Below are positions 1 through 10,655 of a stretch of 64,000 nt of DNA, in pieces (positions within the stretch are counted from its first letter, which is position 1; every line of letters begins with the position of its first letter). The notes under the pieces are model-generated. The model had not been told where the DNA came from, did not search any database, and was given only the letters and a program-made list of their open reading frames with translations. Source of the DNA: Pinus tabuliformis (Eukaryota; Streptophyta; Pinopsida; Pinales; Pinaceae). Location: contig CM062818.1 of assembly GCA_031772625.1 (NCBI GenBank), positions 1,681,004,167 through 1,681,068,166 of the forward strand, read 5' to 3'. The position numbers were made by a program, and so were the translations under genes.

Positions 1-508
1 TTGGTTTCTCTGTGTAACATTGTTGGGTGATCTAAGCTTTTCATGAGGTGAAGAGGGTTTTCATGCTGGGAGGATGGTGCTAGGTCAGACCAATGGGTTG
101 TAATCCTCTCTTCTACTACTTCTATCAATAAATCTATTTGATTTTTCCTCCATATTCTTGTATATATTTGAATCTTGTATTGATATATGCATTAGTATGG
201 TTAATATACATCTGATCCTATATTGTTTATGGTTATAGATCTTTATGCTTTGATGGTATTATGCTGCTTTGACTCTACAGGTGCTCTTTGAAGCGGGACA
301 AGTAAGGAAGGAGTGGTGAAGTTCTGTCAAATGAGAAAGGAAACAAGAAAGGAGCCAAGCGAAAGACTGAGGTTGGTACTCTCTGCTTCTTTCTCATCTA
401 TCTCTCATAAAGGAAAACACAAGTGACTTTAGTTTGTTTGTTTCTAAGATAGCTACCCGTCTTAGTGGGACTAACAGCTCTGAATGGACACTAGCTTTCC
501 CGATAAAA
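1..508 (+). mobile_element. Element A 5' LTR, 3' part
   Basis: Matches the last 508 bases of the LTR at 6355-7396. The end has decayed from ATAACA to an A-run just before the primer-binding site. The first part of the LTR lies outside the window. Confidence 0.85.
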
Positions 509-512
509 AAAA

Positions 513-530
513 TGGCGACTTTGCTGGGGA
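513..530 (+). other. Primer-binding site of element A
   Basis: TGGCGACTTTGCTGGGGA lies about 4 bases inside the 5' LTR. It is complementary to a tRNA ending in GTCGCCA. From memory of plant tRNA-Arg (…CAGCGGAGTCGCCA) it differs at about two positions. tRNA-Arg priming is known for Tat/Ogre-type Ty3/gypsy elements. The position is clear; the tRNA identity is an inference. Confidence 0.7.
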
Positions 531-2425
531 GCAAATAGCTTGTTTGCTTGTTCATACTTGTTTGCTTTATAAACTACAGACGGAGCCTGAAGTTAAGCCA
601 GCGAGCCTTCGAACTATATTTTCTATGCAAGTGCAAAGTAGATCAATGCTGCTTTAGTCCATCTCCGGGTTTTGTTTATAAACTAAACAACTGACTTGCA
701 AACATCTTAAGTGCCCTGGTGGTAGCTCAAGTAACCTCATTAGATCAACCCCTATACTTTTTGTTTACTGCCTATCATTAGCCCAGCCTAAATCCCTGAA
801 CTAAGCTGCAAATTGTGACCAAAGACCAAGTGAAAGTCTCGTCCCTGGATCATCGCACTGTCTCCTTTTGACATTCTAGATGCATCGCACCTCCCGTGTG
901 CAGTAGGTGGGATGCATCCCTGTTTCCCTGTGTTACAGGTGCGATGATAAGACTATTTATGCCTCTAGATTTTGGTTTTTCTTCATTGTCTTCAGCTTTA
1001 TTAAGGAGTTTTGCTGTCTGTGATCAGTATACCACTATTGAAACTCCCTTCCTTTGCATTATTCAGCCTCCATTGTACAAAGAATTGTGAATGTTTTTAT
1101 GTATTTTTCGCCATTTACAGTTCTCCTTTACAAAAAAGTAGCTTAATCGAACTGTTGTCTTTTGATTTGAAAGTGTCGCAAGTATTGTTTTCAGTCAAAG
1201 AAAAGAACCCTACTCTTTTTTATGGTTGATTACACTGTTACTCTCGTATTTGATTTGAATTAATAGTATTTCAAGTGTCTAAAGCAGTTTTCAAATTGAA
1301 GTTGAAAGTGTTGCTCTTAGCATTCCTTTTGTTTTTTAAATTCGAATTCGCAAAGAGTCGTCTTAGCCTTCCTTTCGTTTTTTGAATTCGAAATCGCAAA
1401 GTAGTCTTCCTTTCATTTTTTGAATTCGAAATTGCAAAGTGTCGTCTTAGTCTTCCTTTCGTTTTTTGAGTTTGAAATCGCAAAGTGTCATCTTGTCTTC
1501 CTTTCGTCTTTTGAAGAGAAAATTGTTAGTATTGTCGCTTCGAGAGAAAAGATAGTTTAGATTTGTACTTAGCATTCTTTTTGTCACTCACACATTAAGA
1601 AAGCGAAAAAAAATACATGCATGTGCATTTGCATTTAGACTGCTTGTCGATTTTGATTTAGGACAGTGCATCTAGTGTGTGCTTTTTGCTCTATGTTGAA
1701 AGAATTTCGCTTCTCTTTGCTTAGTAGCTATGATTTTCATTGTGAAAAGAAGAGTAAACCACTGTTTATCATCTTAGATTGTATATTTAGGAATTGTATA
1801 TCTACATCATGCGGTGAACCTTAAAGGCAAACCTCTCAAGAAAGATCAATTGTAAAATAAATTTAATGAACATAAAAACGCTTTGGAACCTAACACACAA
1901 CATTTAGAAGTCTAGGCTAGAGACGTATTCTGGCGTCGTAAAGCCTGGTAACTATCGTTTTCATCGTAGGTTGGGTGATTCCTCCTCTTTGAGACGACAA
2001 GTGGCAGTGCGGACTTGTGCTCCCATGTACTGTCAAGTATATATTGGGAGACCACAATAGGATATATCCTTTATCCTTAGGAAGCTGTGTCTGCCGCCTT
2101 ATAGATCACAATGCACTGAACACAACATTTGGGAAGATTGACTGCCGTACCGTAAAAAGTATTTTGCAGTTTTGCGATTAGTTTGGTAATCCCTCTGTCT
2201 AGATCTCTAGAGTAGTCTCTTTCGTTCCTTTTCAGACTCCTTAAAGGAAAAGGTCCATCTGAGCACTTGTCACTTCAGGATCATTAAAAATCGAAGGCGA
2301 CTAGAGTCATCTTTAGCTTTTTCTCGACTCTTAAAAATTGAAAACGCAAGTTGTGTCAAAGCGTCATAAAATTTATTTTAATCTAAATAATGTCACTGTT
2401 CCCTCGTTGATCTTAGGTTGAGAAA
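531..2425 (+). other. Element A leader, no credible gene
   Basis: Long untranslated leader between the primer-binding site and the first reading frame. Short open frames here have no recognisable domain. The part near 1670-2100 matches 19560-20110 on the opposite strand, which is the leader of element B. That shows common descent and fixes the orientation of both. Confidence 0.6.
1320..1516 (+). repeat. Degenerate tandem repeat, 38-47 bp units, about 4.5 copies
   Basis: Units share CTTCCTTTCGTTTTTTGAAT followed by TCGAAATCGCAAAG and a variable TGTCGTCTTAG tail. They lie in the element A leader. A weaker version is visible on the opposite strand of element B near 26820-26930. Confidence 0.75.
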
Positions 2426-3517
2426 ATGGAGTCCACCAATCAAGGATTTCCCCTTGGGGGAAATCCTATTCCTTTCTCCTCTTGAGGAGATGTTGGTGCA
2501 CCTCATATGGCCACATTGTCCCTTCCAGGACTGACGATTGGCCTGCCAATATGGCTCTTCTCGACCTCTGTCGTTCAAAGCACAATGATTCCTGAGCAAT
2601 CAAACCAGCAACCAGATGATACTAAAGTTACCCCCCAATATTCTACTTCGTTTGTTTCTCCCTCTCCTTCTTCCTCTTCACTTGGTGAAGCTAGTAAAAC
2701 TAAAAACCAAGTAACTGAGAAGAAGAAGAAAGGGAAGGAGAAGAAGAAGAAGAAGCCAATGGCAAAAGGGGGCAACCAAGCATCGTCTAGCGAAAATCCA
2801 CACACTGCACCATCCAAACCTAAATCTCCATGTGTCATTTGCAAAGGGGACCACTATCATCGAGATTGTCCTTGCATCCCACGGATCTTAAAGGACTGGT
2901 CTCCCTACTTGCACAATCCGATGTCGTCAACCTCTGACGATCATGTTGAGAGTACACCGTCAACTAGTGAAAACGAAGTCAATGGACAGAAAGGAAGATC
3001 TAAATTTCCTTCCAAACTGTGTGAAGGCGATCATGCCCTCCACCATTGTCCCTTCCTAGACGAAGCTAAAGGGGTCTTGGATAACCTTCCTACGTCACTG
3101 CAACGACCTCCTCTTAGATACAAGAAACTCTTGCCGAGTCCATCGCTAGTTGAAAATCTGACTGACACACCTTTTTTGTCGGTCGAAGCACCTATCATTG
3201 GAGATAAACCCTCTAAGTCCACATCGGACCAAAGTCAACAGGTCGAGATGGCAGTCGACCCAGTCTTGTCTTTAGAAGGTCTACCTTCAAATGATACAGT
3301 CACCAAAGAGAATGAGAATGACACCATTCAAATTCTTTTCGTAAACACAGATTCCGATGAACATGGGGGCAATCTACCCGTTCCTTTACCGCAGGAAGGA
3401 AGTTCTTCGGAGACGTATCCGGCTGTTTATTCGGTCCCACCTCCAAGCAACCTAGTCATTTCCTTCGATTGGAATCTACTAGGCAGACCCCGTTTACCAT
3501 CTAATGTACCATTCTGA
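2426..3517 (+). pseudogene. Decayed gag-like frame with two zinc knuckles (element A)
   Basis: Nucleic-acid-binding part of a retroelement polyprotein. The first in-frame ATG is at 2426, a TGA at 2483-2485 breaks it, and the frame then runs open to a TGA at 3515-3517. Residues after 2507 include a Ser-rich stretch, a Lys-rich basic run near residues 65-85, then two cysteine-histidine boxes: CVICKGDHYHRDC and KLCEGDHALHHC. Both are shorter than the usual CX2CX4HX4C box. No capsid-like domain is visible, so this is not a full Gag. The next frame, the protease, is in the same phase beyond the single stop. Confidence 0.7.
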
Positions 3518-3538
3518 ATCATAGTACAAGCTTACAGA

Positions 3539-3989
3539 ATGATCATGGTTGGTACTATCATAGATGAAGGGGCTTCTGTGAGTATCCTTTCCTCAACTGC
3601 TTGGAAAGCGCTTGGTTCGCCATCACTTCTATCTGAGATTCGAAATCTGATAGGCTTCAACAAAGGAACCAGTCGACCGTTAGGGATCCTTCCAAATTTG
3701 CCTATAACTTTGAGAAGGAAAACCGTTCATCTAAACGTGATGGTAGTCCAAGGACCTAGATTACAATCTACTCCTTGGGCATTACTACATTTATAGCATG
3801 GGAGCTATTGTTTCCTCACTCATTCGAGTGATGTGTTTTCTGCATGAAGGCAGAGTGGTCCAACTTGTAGACCAACTTTCATTCGCCGGTTCACACATAG
3901 CTAATAGTCAAATGCCATCCCTAACTAGTCCTTTTGCGCAAGGAATGTCTCATCAATATCCAGTCCGTCCACCTGATGAGCGCGAGTGA
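3539..3989 (+). pseudogene. Retroviral-type aspartic protease, frameshifted (element A)
   Basis: Protease that would cut the retroelement polyprotein. IIDEGASVSILSS matches the catalytic region of plant Ty3/gypsy proteases, with the D-x-G-A-S form of the active site. The frame is open to a TAG at 3794-3796. The expected continuation, LLLGHYYIYSMGAIVSS, is found one frame over and runs to 3987-3989, so a single frameshift lies near 3755-3765. The frame is in phase with the zinc-knuckle frame upstream and separated from it by one stop. RT does not follow: the sequence goes straight into non-coding 3' DNA. Confidence 0.75.
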
Positions 3990-6341
3990 TTCGGTGATTA
4001 TGACTGAAACCCAGGGGGCATGCACCCTGGTCTGCTTCGGCAGGAAAACCTCGAATTTAAGGTAGGTTTCTGCATAGGAATATGACTAGTCTGACTATCT
4101 TGTCCGTTTAGGAAAATGGATCAGACTGGAAAAGGATTCCTCCGTGAGAAGGTAGGCCTTTCCCGATAGAGCCAAGGAAGTGTTTTGTCTACAAATTGAA
4201 AGGTAACCTAGAAACTCTACTTCGTTATACCTGGGGGCATGCAAACCTTTTTGCATGAAAGTGAAAAGCGACCATTTATTTTCTTAGTTTGTAGGTTCTT
4301 AACCCTTTAAACTCGTAGGATTGGTCGTTCCTAGCTTACATAATGAAAGGATCTGGAGCAAAGTTTCGAATGGGGCAAGCTCCCTAAAAAATGAACCTAT
4401 CGATGAGACATCCTTATTATACGACTGGCACGAGCAGTTTTACACGAAGTTCAAGCTCGTTAAAAAATAAACCTAGCAATGAGCATATGTTCCACCAGAG
4501 TTTAAGCTCATTAAAAAATGAACCCACCTTTGGTAAATAACCATTGCAATCGCATAATTATTAGCTTTTAAACCTTGGTCGTGTTCTTACCATCACCTCC
4601 ACTCTTTTTTAGCCGATCATACGCCTCCATTTGATTGTTTACTCCTTTTGAGAAACAGCTGCGACGAGTGATCCTATTAGCCACTTTCTCTACACTGCCA
4701 TGATTGAAAAAGTTCCAAACCTTATTTGGAACCAGCTACTATCGGAAAACATCACTCATTCCTAAAAAAACAAGTCTCCTTTAAGCTCTTTTCATCTGAC
4801 TCGTAAAATATGAAAAGATTGTCGAGCAATTGGCCTCTCCAACGCGTTAAAGCAATTGGAAGTGCCATCTCTCCTCTAGATTTTAATCTTTTTGGACCTG
4901 AGGGATTATTACACAAAAAGATCAAGTGTTTGTCTTGTTCGGCTTGTTAAAACTATTGAAAAGTCATCCCTTTCGCATTGTTTTATACTTTTTCGGACTT
5001 AAGGGATTATATTACGAAAAAGGAATATTGGAGTTTCCTTTCCGTTTCTTTTCAGACTCTCTAAAATTGAAAAGAACCGAGTTATCCTTGTCATTAAACT
5101 CGTTAAAACAATAGCGAAAAACTTGTCCATGTAGACAAGAGCGAGTCTCACTATCGCTAGGCTCGTTAAAACATAGCGACGGGTTTGCCCGAAGGGAAAA
5201 TTATAGAACAAGCATATGTTATCCTCCTCAAGCTTGACAAAAATAAAGAGGTACTGGTCAGAAATGACTGGGGAAAATTGGGAAGAAAACTTGAAGAAAC
5301 TTTATTGATAGCAGGTCGCTCTTGAACATGACACTTTCACTCCATCACCATGATTGAGTCAAGTTGGGTTATTCCGTTCACCGGTCATATCACCATTGGT
5401 CCACCATACCATCCACTTTTGGGGTTAACACTACCAATCGATTTCAGTGTCGCCGATATGTTCAAGAGAAATCGCTCAGATAATTCACCAACCCAGCTTG
5501 TGTCTCATCCGCTACAATACCTTTGTGCTTCGTTCTTTGATGACTGCCACCCTGAACCTTGTATCATCAGATCGTTTTCACCTCCACAAAATCATTTGCT
5601 CCATTTCGTGTCATAGATGTGGGATTCATTAAGGCCCTCCTACGACGGGTCACTTCTTGTCGACATCAATTCATTATCCAAGAAGTCGACTTAGGAACAA
5701 CCCTTTCAGTACTTTGAAGCTTGCATGCCTCAATGGCAAGTTTCTCACTTCCGGCGACAAGTTTACATCAATGGCCTTCGACCAAAAGATTTTGCATGGT
5801 GTTCGACATCGACTCATGTATTCACACCACGTGAATTGTACTGCAATACCTTGAGGGTCATCATCATCATCATTGATTCCTCTCGGACCTGTTAACATCT
5901 TACATCGTTGGTTTTTCAGGCGATATCTTTTCATGTTCGACATCAGAACATCTTTTCACATGGACCGACTTGTACTTCGGGCGAAGATTGAACGAGTTTT
6001 GAAGACCCCGGATCTAGTTTCATCCATCCGGGTTGCGATATATTCAGGAAAATAAAGACATCAAATGTGCATCACAGTTGCACAGATAATCATCCAAGCT
6101 AAGGGATGATGGCTCTACCAGAATCATCAGTCTACCACACAGACGGTTGTCTGTCCTATGTACATGAAAATGAATTTATAAAGCTGAGCATGGGAATGCC
6201 CGCCTCAGCTAGATCATGAAAATATTATGAAGATAATTTATTGTATTGTATCTTATTACAGGTCACCTTCCAGTTCGAAAAACCTCGGATCCTCATGATA
6301 AAGCATTTCACCCGACATAAAAAAGATTTACGACCTCATGC
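3990..6341 (+). other. Element A 3' non-coding region
   Basis: No supported gene. Short repeats of the type CTCGTTAAAAAATGAACC occur near 4380, 4455 and 4508, and CTCGTTAAAA with GAAAAG motifs recur at 4780-5200. About 4800-6340 matches 10660-12900 on the opposite strand, so both elements carry this region next to the 3' LTR. The short open frames here are not supported by any domain. Confidence 0.6.
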
Positions 6342-6354
6342 TTTAGGGGGCAAC
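6342..6354 (+). other. Polypurine tract of element A
   Basis: TTTAGGGGGCAAC directly precedes the TGTTAT start of the 3' LTR, where plus-strand priming is expected. Element B has the reverse complement of a near match at 10639-10655. Confidence 0.7.
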
Positions 6355-7396
6355 TGTTATAGACATATTTGGGCACTGCAACTCCAAACACATATGTCCA
6401 TAAAACCAAGGGCTTCCAAGTCCCTAAAAGTGTTGTTTCATACCCTAAAGGAGCAAGGTCAGCTGATTACATCATCTCCCAGAAGTTCTCCATGAAAAAC
6501 TACTCAGAACTGGTCAAAACTAGACCATACAGACTGCTCAGTGCTAAGGGTGCGATGCATCTCACCTGCCACATGTAAAAAGTGCAATGCATACTGGAAA
6601 GCCCTTCTGTAGGGTGTGATGAGCGAGAGCAGACAAATGGCAAAAGCAGTTTGCTAGGTGGAGGCCCGGAGAATCTTCTAGAAGCTGCTCATTTGACACT
6701 TGCCTCTCTGAATTCGCCCAGGGATGAGTAAGAGATCATGAAATCTCCAAGTGGAACCAAGAACTATTAGAGAGATGACACTAATCAAAATCTCAGAAGC
6801 TGACTCACCACCCTGCAAACATCTATATATGGATCCCTCATCCCAGAGATCCAAAGGTTGGAATCTTGTATTTTGTAAGGAAGTGTTGTTGGTTTCTTTG
6901 TGTAACATTGTTGGGTGAACTAAGCTTTTCATGAGGTGAAAAGGGCTTTCATGCTGGGAGGATGGCATTGGGTTAGACCAACAGGTTGTAATCTTCTCTT
7001 CTACTACTTCTATCAATAAAGCTATTTGAGTTTTCCTCCATATTCTTGTATATCTTTGAATCTTGTATTGATATATGCATTTGTATGGTTAATATACATC
7101 TGATCCTATGTTGTTTATGGTTATAGATCTCTATGCTTTGATGGTATTATATTGCTTTGACTCTACAGGTGCTCTTTGAAGCGGGACAAGTAAGGAAGGA
7201 GTGGCGAAGTTCTGTCAAATGGGAAAGGAAACAAGCAAGGAGCCAAGCGAAAGACTGAGGTTGGTACTCTCTGCTTCTTTCTCATCTATCTCTCATAAAG
7301 GAAAACACAAGTGACTTTAGTTTGTTTGTTTCTAAGGTAGCTATCCATCTTAGTGGGACTAGCAGCTCTAAATGGACACTAGTTTTCCTGATAACA
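6355..7396 (+). mobile_element. Element A 3' LTR
   Basis: 1042 bp starting TGTTATAGAC and ending ATAACA. The last 508 bp match positions 1-508. The first bases resemble the start of the element B LTR read on the minus strand (TGTTACAGGTCTATTTGG). Confidence 0.85.
6824..6830 (+). promoter_or_regulatory. Putative TATA box in element A LTR
   Basis: TATATAT about 470 bp into the LTR. Element B's LTR has TATAAAT at about the same distance from its start, which supports a promoter role. Confidence 0.5.
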
Positions 7397-7403
7397 ATAA
7401 CTG

Positions 7404-7476
7404 GATAGGAAGTGATGGAGAACAGGTATCAATCCAATCCCGCGAGTACATCTATGGTGATTTGGAAAGGAGGGGC
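7404..7476 (+). repeat. Direct repeat copy 1
   Basis: Begins GGATAGGAAGTGA and ends GGAAAGGAGGG. A second copy at 9554-9632 directly abuts the left LTR of element B. Identity is roughly 85-90% by eye. Confidence 0.75.
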
Positions 7477-7904
7477 CATAAAAATCTTCTCAGCCTCCAA
7501 AAATCAAATCAAATCAAGTTGTAATCCCAGGCGATTCATATCAACAATGTCTTTAAAGCATCAAGATAGACGACATGGATATTAAATCCTCAATGATTTA
7601 AGGACACTAGCATTATTAGTTATGCATCAATACATTTATGGAGTTGAAAGGTAGAGAAGAATTCTTCCCTTTCTCATATGATAGAGGCCATCTCACCTAG
7701 TGTAAACATTCGATTCAACATTTCCATCATCAATATATATGAGAACTCTCCAAGTCTTCATCACCCTGTCCTCTTTCAAAAGCTTTGTTAGTCATTCCCT
7801 TCCTTCTTAGTGTTGAATTTCTTGGATCTTACACATTGACCTCTGTCTTTTCCTACTCTAGGCATCTCATTTTTCTAATGGAGAGCTGTGTAGCATGCCT
7901 CCTA

Positions 7905-7982
7905 TGTTAGGCCCCTACACTAGTAGTATAGGGGCCTAACATGCATGTTAGGCCCCTATATTACTAGTGTAGGGGCTTAACA
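7905..7982. repeat. Double palindrome, 2 x 37 bp with TGCA centre
   Basis: Two 37-bp units (7905-7941 and 7946-7982), each starting TGTTAGGCCCCTA and ending TAACA, separated by TGCA. Each unit is itself a near palindrome with 13-bp perfect outer arms. The second unit is the reverse complement of the first at 35 of 37 positions. The whole could form one long hairpin or two short ones. Confidence 0.9.
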
Positions 7983-8254
7983 TCCTACCCAACAACTGTT
8001 GGAGGTGTGAGGGAGTTGCATCTTGTGTGAATGCTTGTTCAATGGAATTGTCAATAATGAAATCCACCCTCTATGAATCCATTAAGAAATTAGAGACATA
8101 TAGAACCTGAGTCAAGTCTAAGCACGGTGAGATGAACAAAGCAGAGGAATGCCTCTCTGTTGAAGTTGCTAACCAAATTCTAGCTCTTTGTGGATGGGAA
8201 AAGTAATCTAGAAATGTGTTCATCATATTAAGAGGGAATATAAATGAATTAAAT

Positions 8255-8271
8255 GCATATATATGTATATA

Positions 8272-8308
<37 letters not shown>
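8255..8308. repeat. TA microsatellite
   Basis: Alternating TA with two TGTA interruptions, about 54 bp. Confidence 0.9.
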
Positions 8309-8312
<4 letters not shown>

Positions 8313-9553
8313 TGAGACCTACTTGACCACTTGGAAAATCATGTGAATCTCCCTCCATGGGAAGCACTCTCAGAAAGATTTGGCAGTCAAAACGAAGAAT
8401 CGTATCTTGAGAGGAGGCCAACACCACCAGCGAGGAACATACACCAGGTCAAAATGATTTGAATTATCTGGTTAATATATTTTTTATTTATGTTTGCTAT
8501 TGTTAGACCAATTTATACCTGTAATCTTTGGAGAAGAACTACACTATGTTTGGATTTCATCGTTTTTGGAACACTACATTTCCTGTTTTCTATTTTTATA
8601 GCTCTATATGGAAATGAAATGTATTAAGGTTCTACAGGAACAACTATAGCCATGATGCTAATTAACATAAAATTTAATTCGTCATTATCATTATAAAAAA
8701 ATGGATTAAGTCATAGAAAAAAAATTAATTAAGCTAAGTTATGACAATCTAAGGGTAAGTTGATTGTATAGGACATTATGTCTCTCACGAGACATTACTT
8801 TTATGTACTAAATACTACATGCATTTAATAATCATATACACCAAAGTTGTGAAACTCGACAAAGATCCACAAGTGTTTTCGAGTTCATCCTAAAATGTGT
8901 ACTCAGTGAAAACACACTTACAAACTGAAATTCGCCAAATTTGGTGAAACTTACCCAAAACTTAGCATACCCTGTTGTTTTTCTTGGAACTAAGTAACAT
9001 CTATGGTATAACTAATCTAGAAGTCAGAATACACTAAAGGGATAGAAACCAAAGGAAGATTCTCACCTCAAATTCTTTAGGACATCACCTAATGCCCTCT
9101 ATTTAATCAAAGGCGAAGTCCCAACAACAACAACAACACTCCACCCTTCAATTTTTATCCAACAAACCTCAAGCATTGCCTAGAAAACAACAACGTGAAT
9201 ATAGCCAACCTTTGAGCACGAAAGGATCGAGCCTCCATGGGAAACTAGCCCCTTCTTCCCTTATGAGCCGTCAAAGTAGGAAACTTGTACTGGACATCAA
9301 CACAAAGAAACACCCTATATAAAAGATTAGCCTCACTATATAGTATAGATAAATTGGAGACTCAACCATAATAATTTGCGAGCTGAAACTAGAGCTATCT
9401 CCCTCCTCTCCTCATTTAGCAAGCATTTTCCAAAGGGAAACATTAGTTCTAAAGGCCTTCCATAAATCCTCTACCTTACAAGTTAAAAGATATCTAAACT
9501 CCATAGAAAATGAAATGGTTAATCAAGGAGCTCTTGAATCAGAATCCAATCTA

Positions 9554-9632
9554 GAGATATGGATAGGAAGTGACAGAGCACAACTATCAATCCAATCCCA
9601 TGAGTACACCTATGGTGATATGGAAAGGAGGG
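9554..9632 (+). repeat. Direct repeat copy 2
   Basis: Second copy of the repeat at 7404-7476. It ends exactly where the element B LTR begins (TGTTATAC at 9633). Confidence 0.75.
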
Positions 9633-10638
9633 TGTTATACAGAATTTATACCTACGGATAAATATATCTTCCCTAAGTGGGTAGTTACACTTAGAACAAC
9701 TGAAGTAAAGATGTTTAACCTTTTCCTACAATAAACAAATAAGATAAAAGAACCTACTTATGATCCTTCGCTTCCTTTGATCTCCTTTGAGTTGCTCATG
9801 TCGCTCCTGCTCAAACTGAATTCGCTCAATTGGTACTTGCCAACATAAACAAAATACTACAACAATCAAAGCATATGATCTATTTATTGTAAACACATGG
9901 AATCGACAACTTTTGAACATACATTCATCATATATATAGACAAAAGTATTGGAAAAAGAACAAACAACTTTATTGATTGATAGGAGAAATTACACCCAAT
10001 GTGGTTCGATCTCCTTTCACTCATCCAACTCAGTCCAAACCCTCATCACACTAATAACAACATCAATCCAGCAGCATAACATTACTTGACAATGATTACA
10101 AGTCTCTAAACCAACAATATTTCTCTATAATCCAAGCTTCTTGGCTCTATGATGGGGGGCCAATTTATAGATGAATGCAAGTGGTTTTGTCATTACTATG
10201 GCATTGAATGGTTTTCCATAATTGGATGATTAGTTTCCATGTTCAAAGGGATGAGAGGATAGAGGATTAGATGATCCAAGGTTATCCTAAGTTGAGCTCA
10301 TCTTGATAAGATAGGGGTTGGGTTCCTTCTAGAAGGCTCTAGAAAGGAGGAATATACTCTGGATCCAATGAACATTTCGAGGATTCTCGCCTAACACAGG
10401 CTTGAGTGGGCTTAGGTGCTCTGCAACGAATGAGGCTACCTTCTATGCAGGAAACTTACCCCTGACCAGTGGTGCGCTGGTGACCCAAGGAAGCACTTCA
10501 ACAAGGTTTGAAGTCAGGAAACTCTCATGGATGAAAGCACTCAATGAAGTGGCATGTAGCAACTGAATTAGGGTTTGATAGACCCTATTTACACTGAACT
10601 TATCGTCGAGAGTGATGTGCCCAAATAGACCTGTAACA
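9633..10638 (-). mobile_element. Element B 3' LTR
   Basis: 1006 bp bounded by TGTTATAC at 9633 and GTAACA at 10638. 9633-10065 matches 27503-27935. The minus-strand start resembles the element A LTR start, and a purine tract abuts it at 10639-10655. Confidence 0.8.
10163..10169 (-). promoter_or_regulatory. Putative TATA box in element B LTR
   Basis: Minus strand TATAAAT about 470 bp from the LTR start, the same spacing as in element A. Confidence 0.5.
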
Positions 10639-10655
10639 GTTGGCCCCTAAAGAAT
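10639..10655 (-). other. Polypurine tract of element B
   Basis: The minus strand reads CTTTAGGGGCCAAC just before TGTTACAGG, matching the tract of element A with one G replaced by C. Confidence 0.65.

Larger units (their letters stand above)
1..7396 (+). mobile_element. Element A: Ty3/gypsy-type LTR retrotransposon without pol (5' end outside window)
   Basis: The first 508 bases match 6889-7396 without a large indel, so these are the two LTRs of one element whose 5' LTR starts before the window. A primer-binding site follows the left LTR and a purine-rich tract precedes the right one. Inside are a leader, one decayed frame with two zinc knuckles and a retroviral-type protease, and about 2.3 kb of non-coding DNA. 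I found no RT, RNase H or integrase motif. About 30 mismatches in 508 bases by eye (roughly 94% identity) indicate an old insertion. Its leader and 3' region match element B in inverse orientation. Confidence 0.85.
7397..9632. other. Spacer between elements A and B, no gene seen
   Basis: No reading frame with a recognisable domain. It contains a 78-bp palindrome, a TA microsatellite, an AAC-rich stretch near 9127-9140, and a roughly 75-bp direct repeat at both ends (7404-7476 and 9554-9632). Confidence 0.6.

Noticed and set aside
2575-2860. Minus-strand frames rich in Phe/Leu
   Set aside because: They are the complement of the Lys-rich, AAG-repeat part of the element A gag-like frame; no other support.
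8255-8308. TA run as a possible insertion hotspot or terminator
   Set aside because: Ordinary microsatellite; no hairpin followed by a T-run belonging to a transcript.
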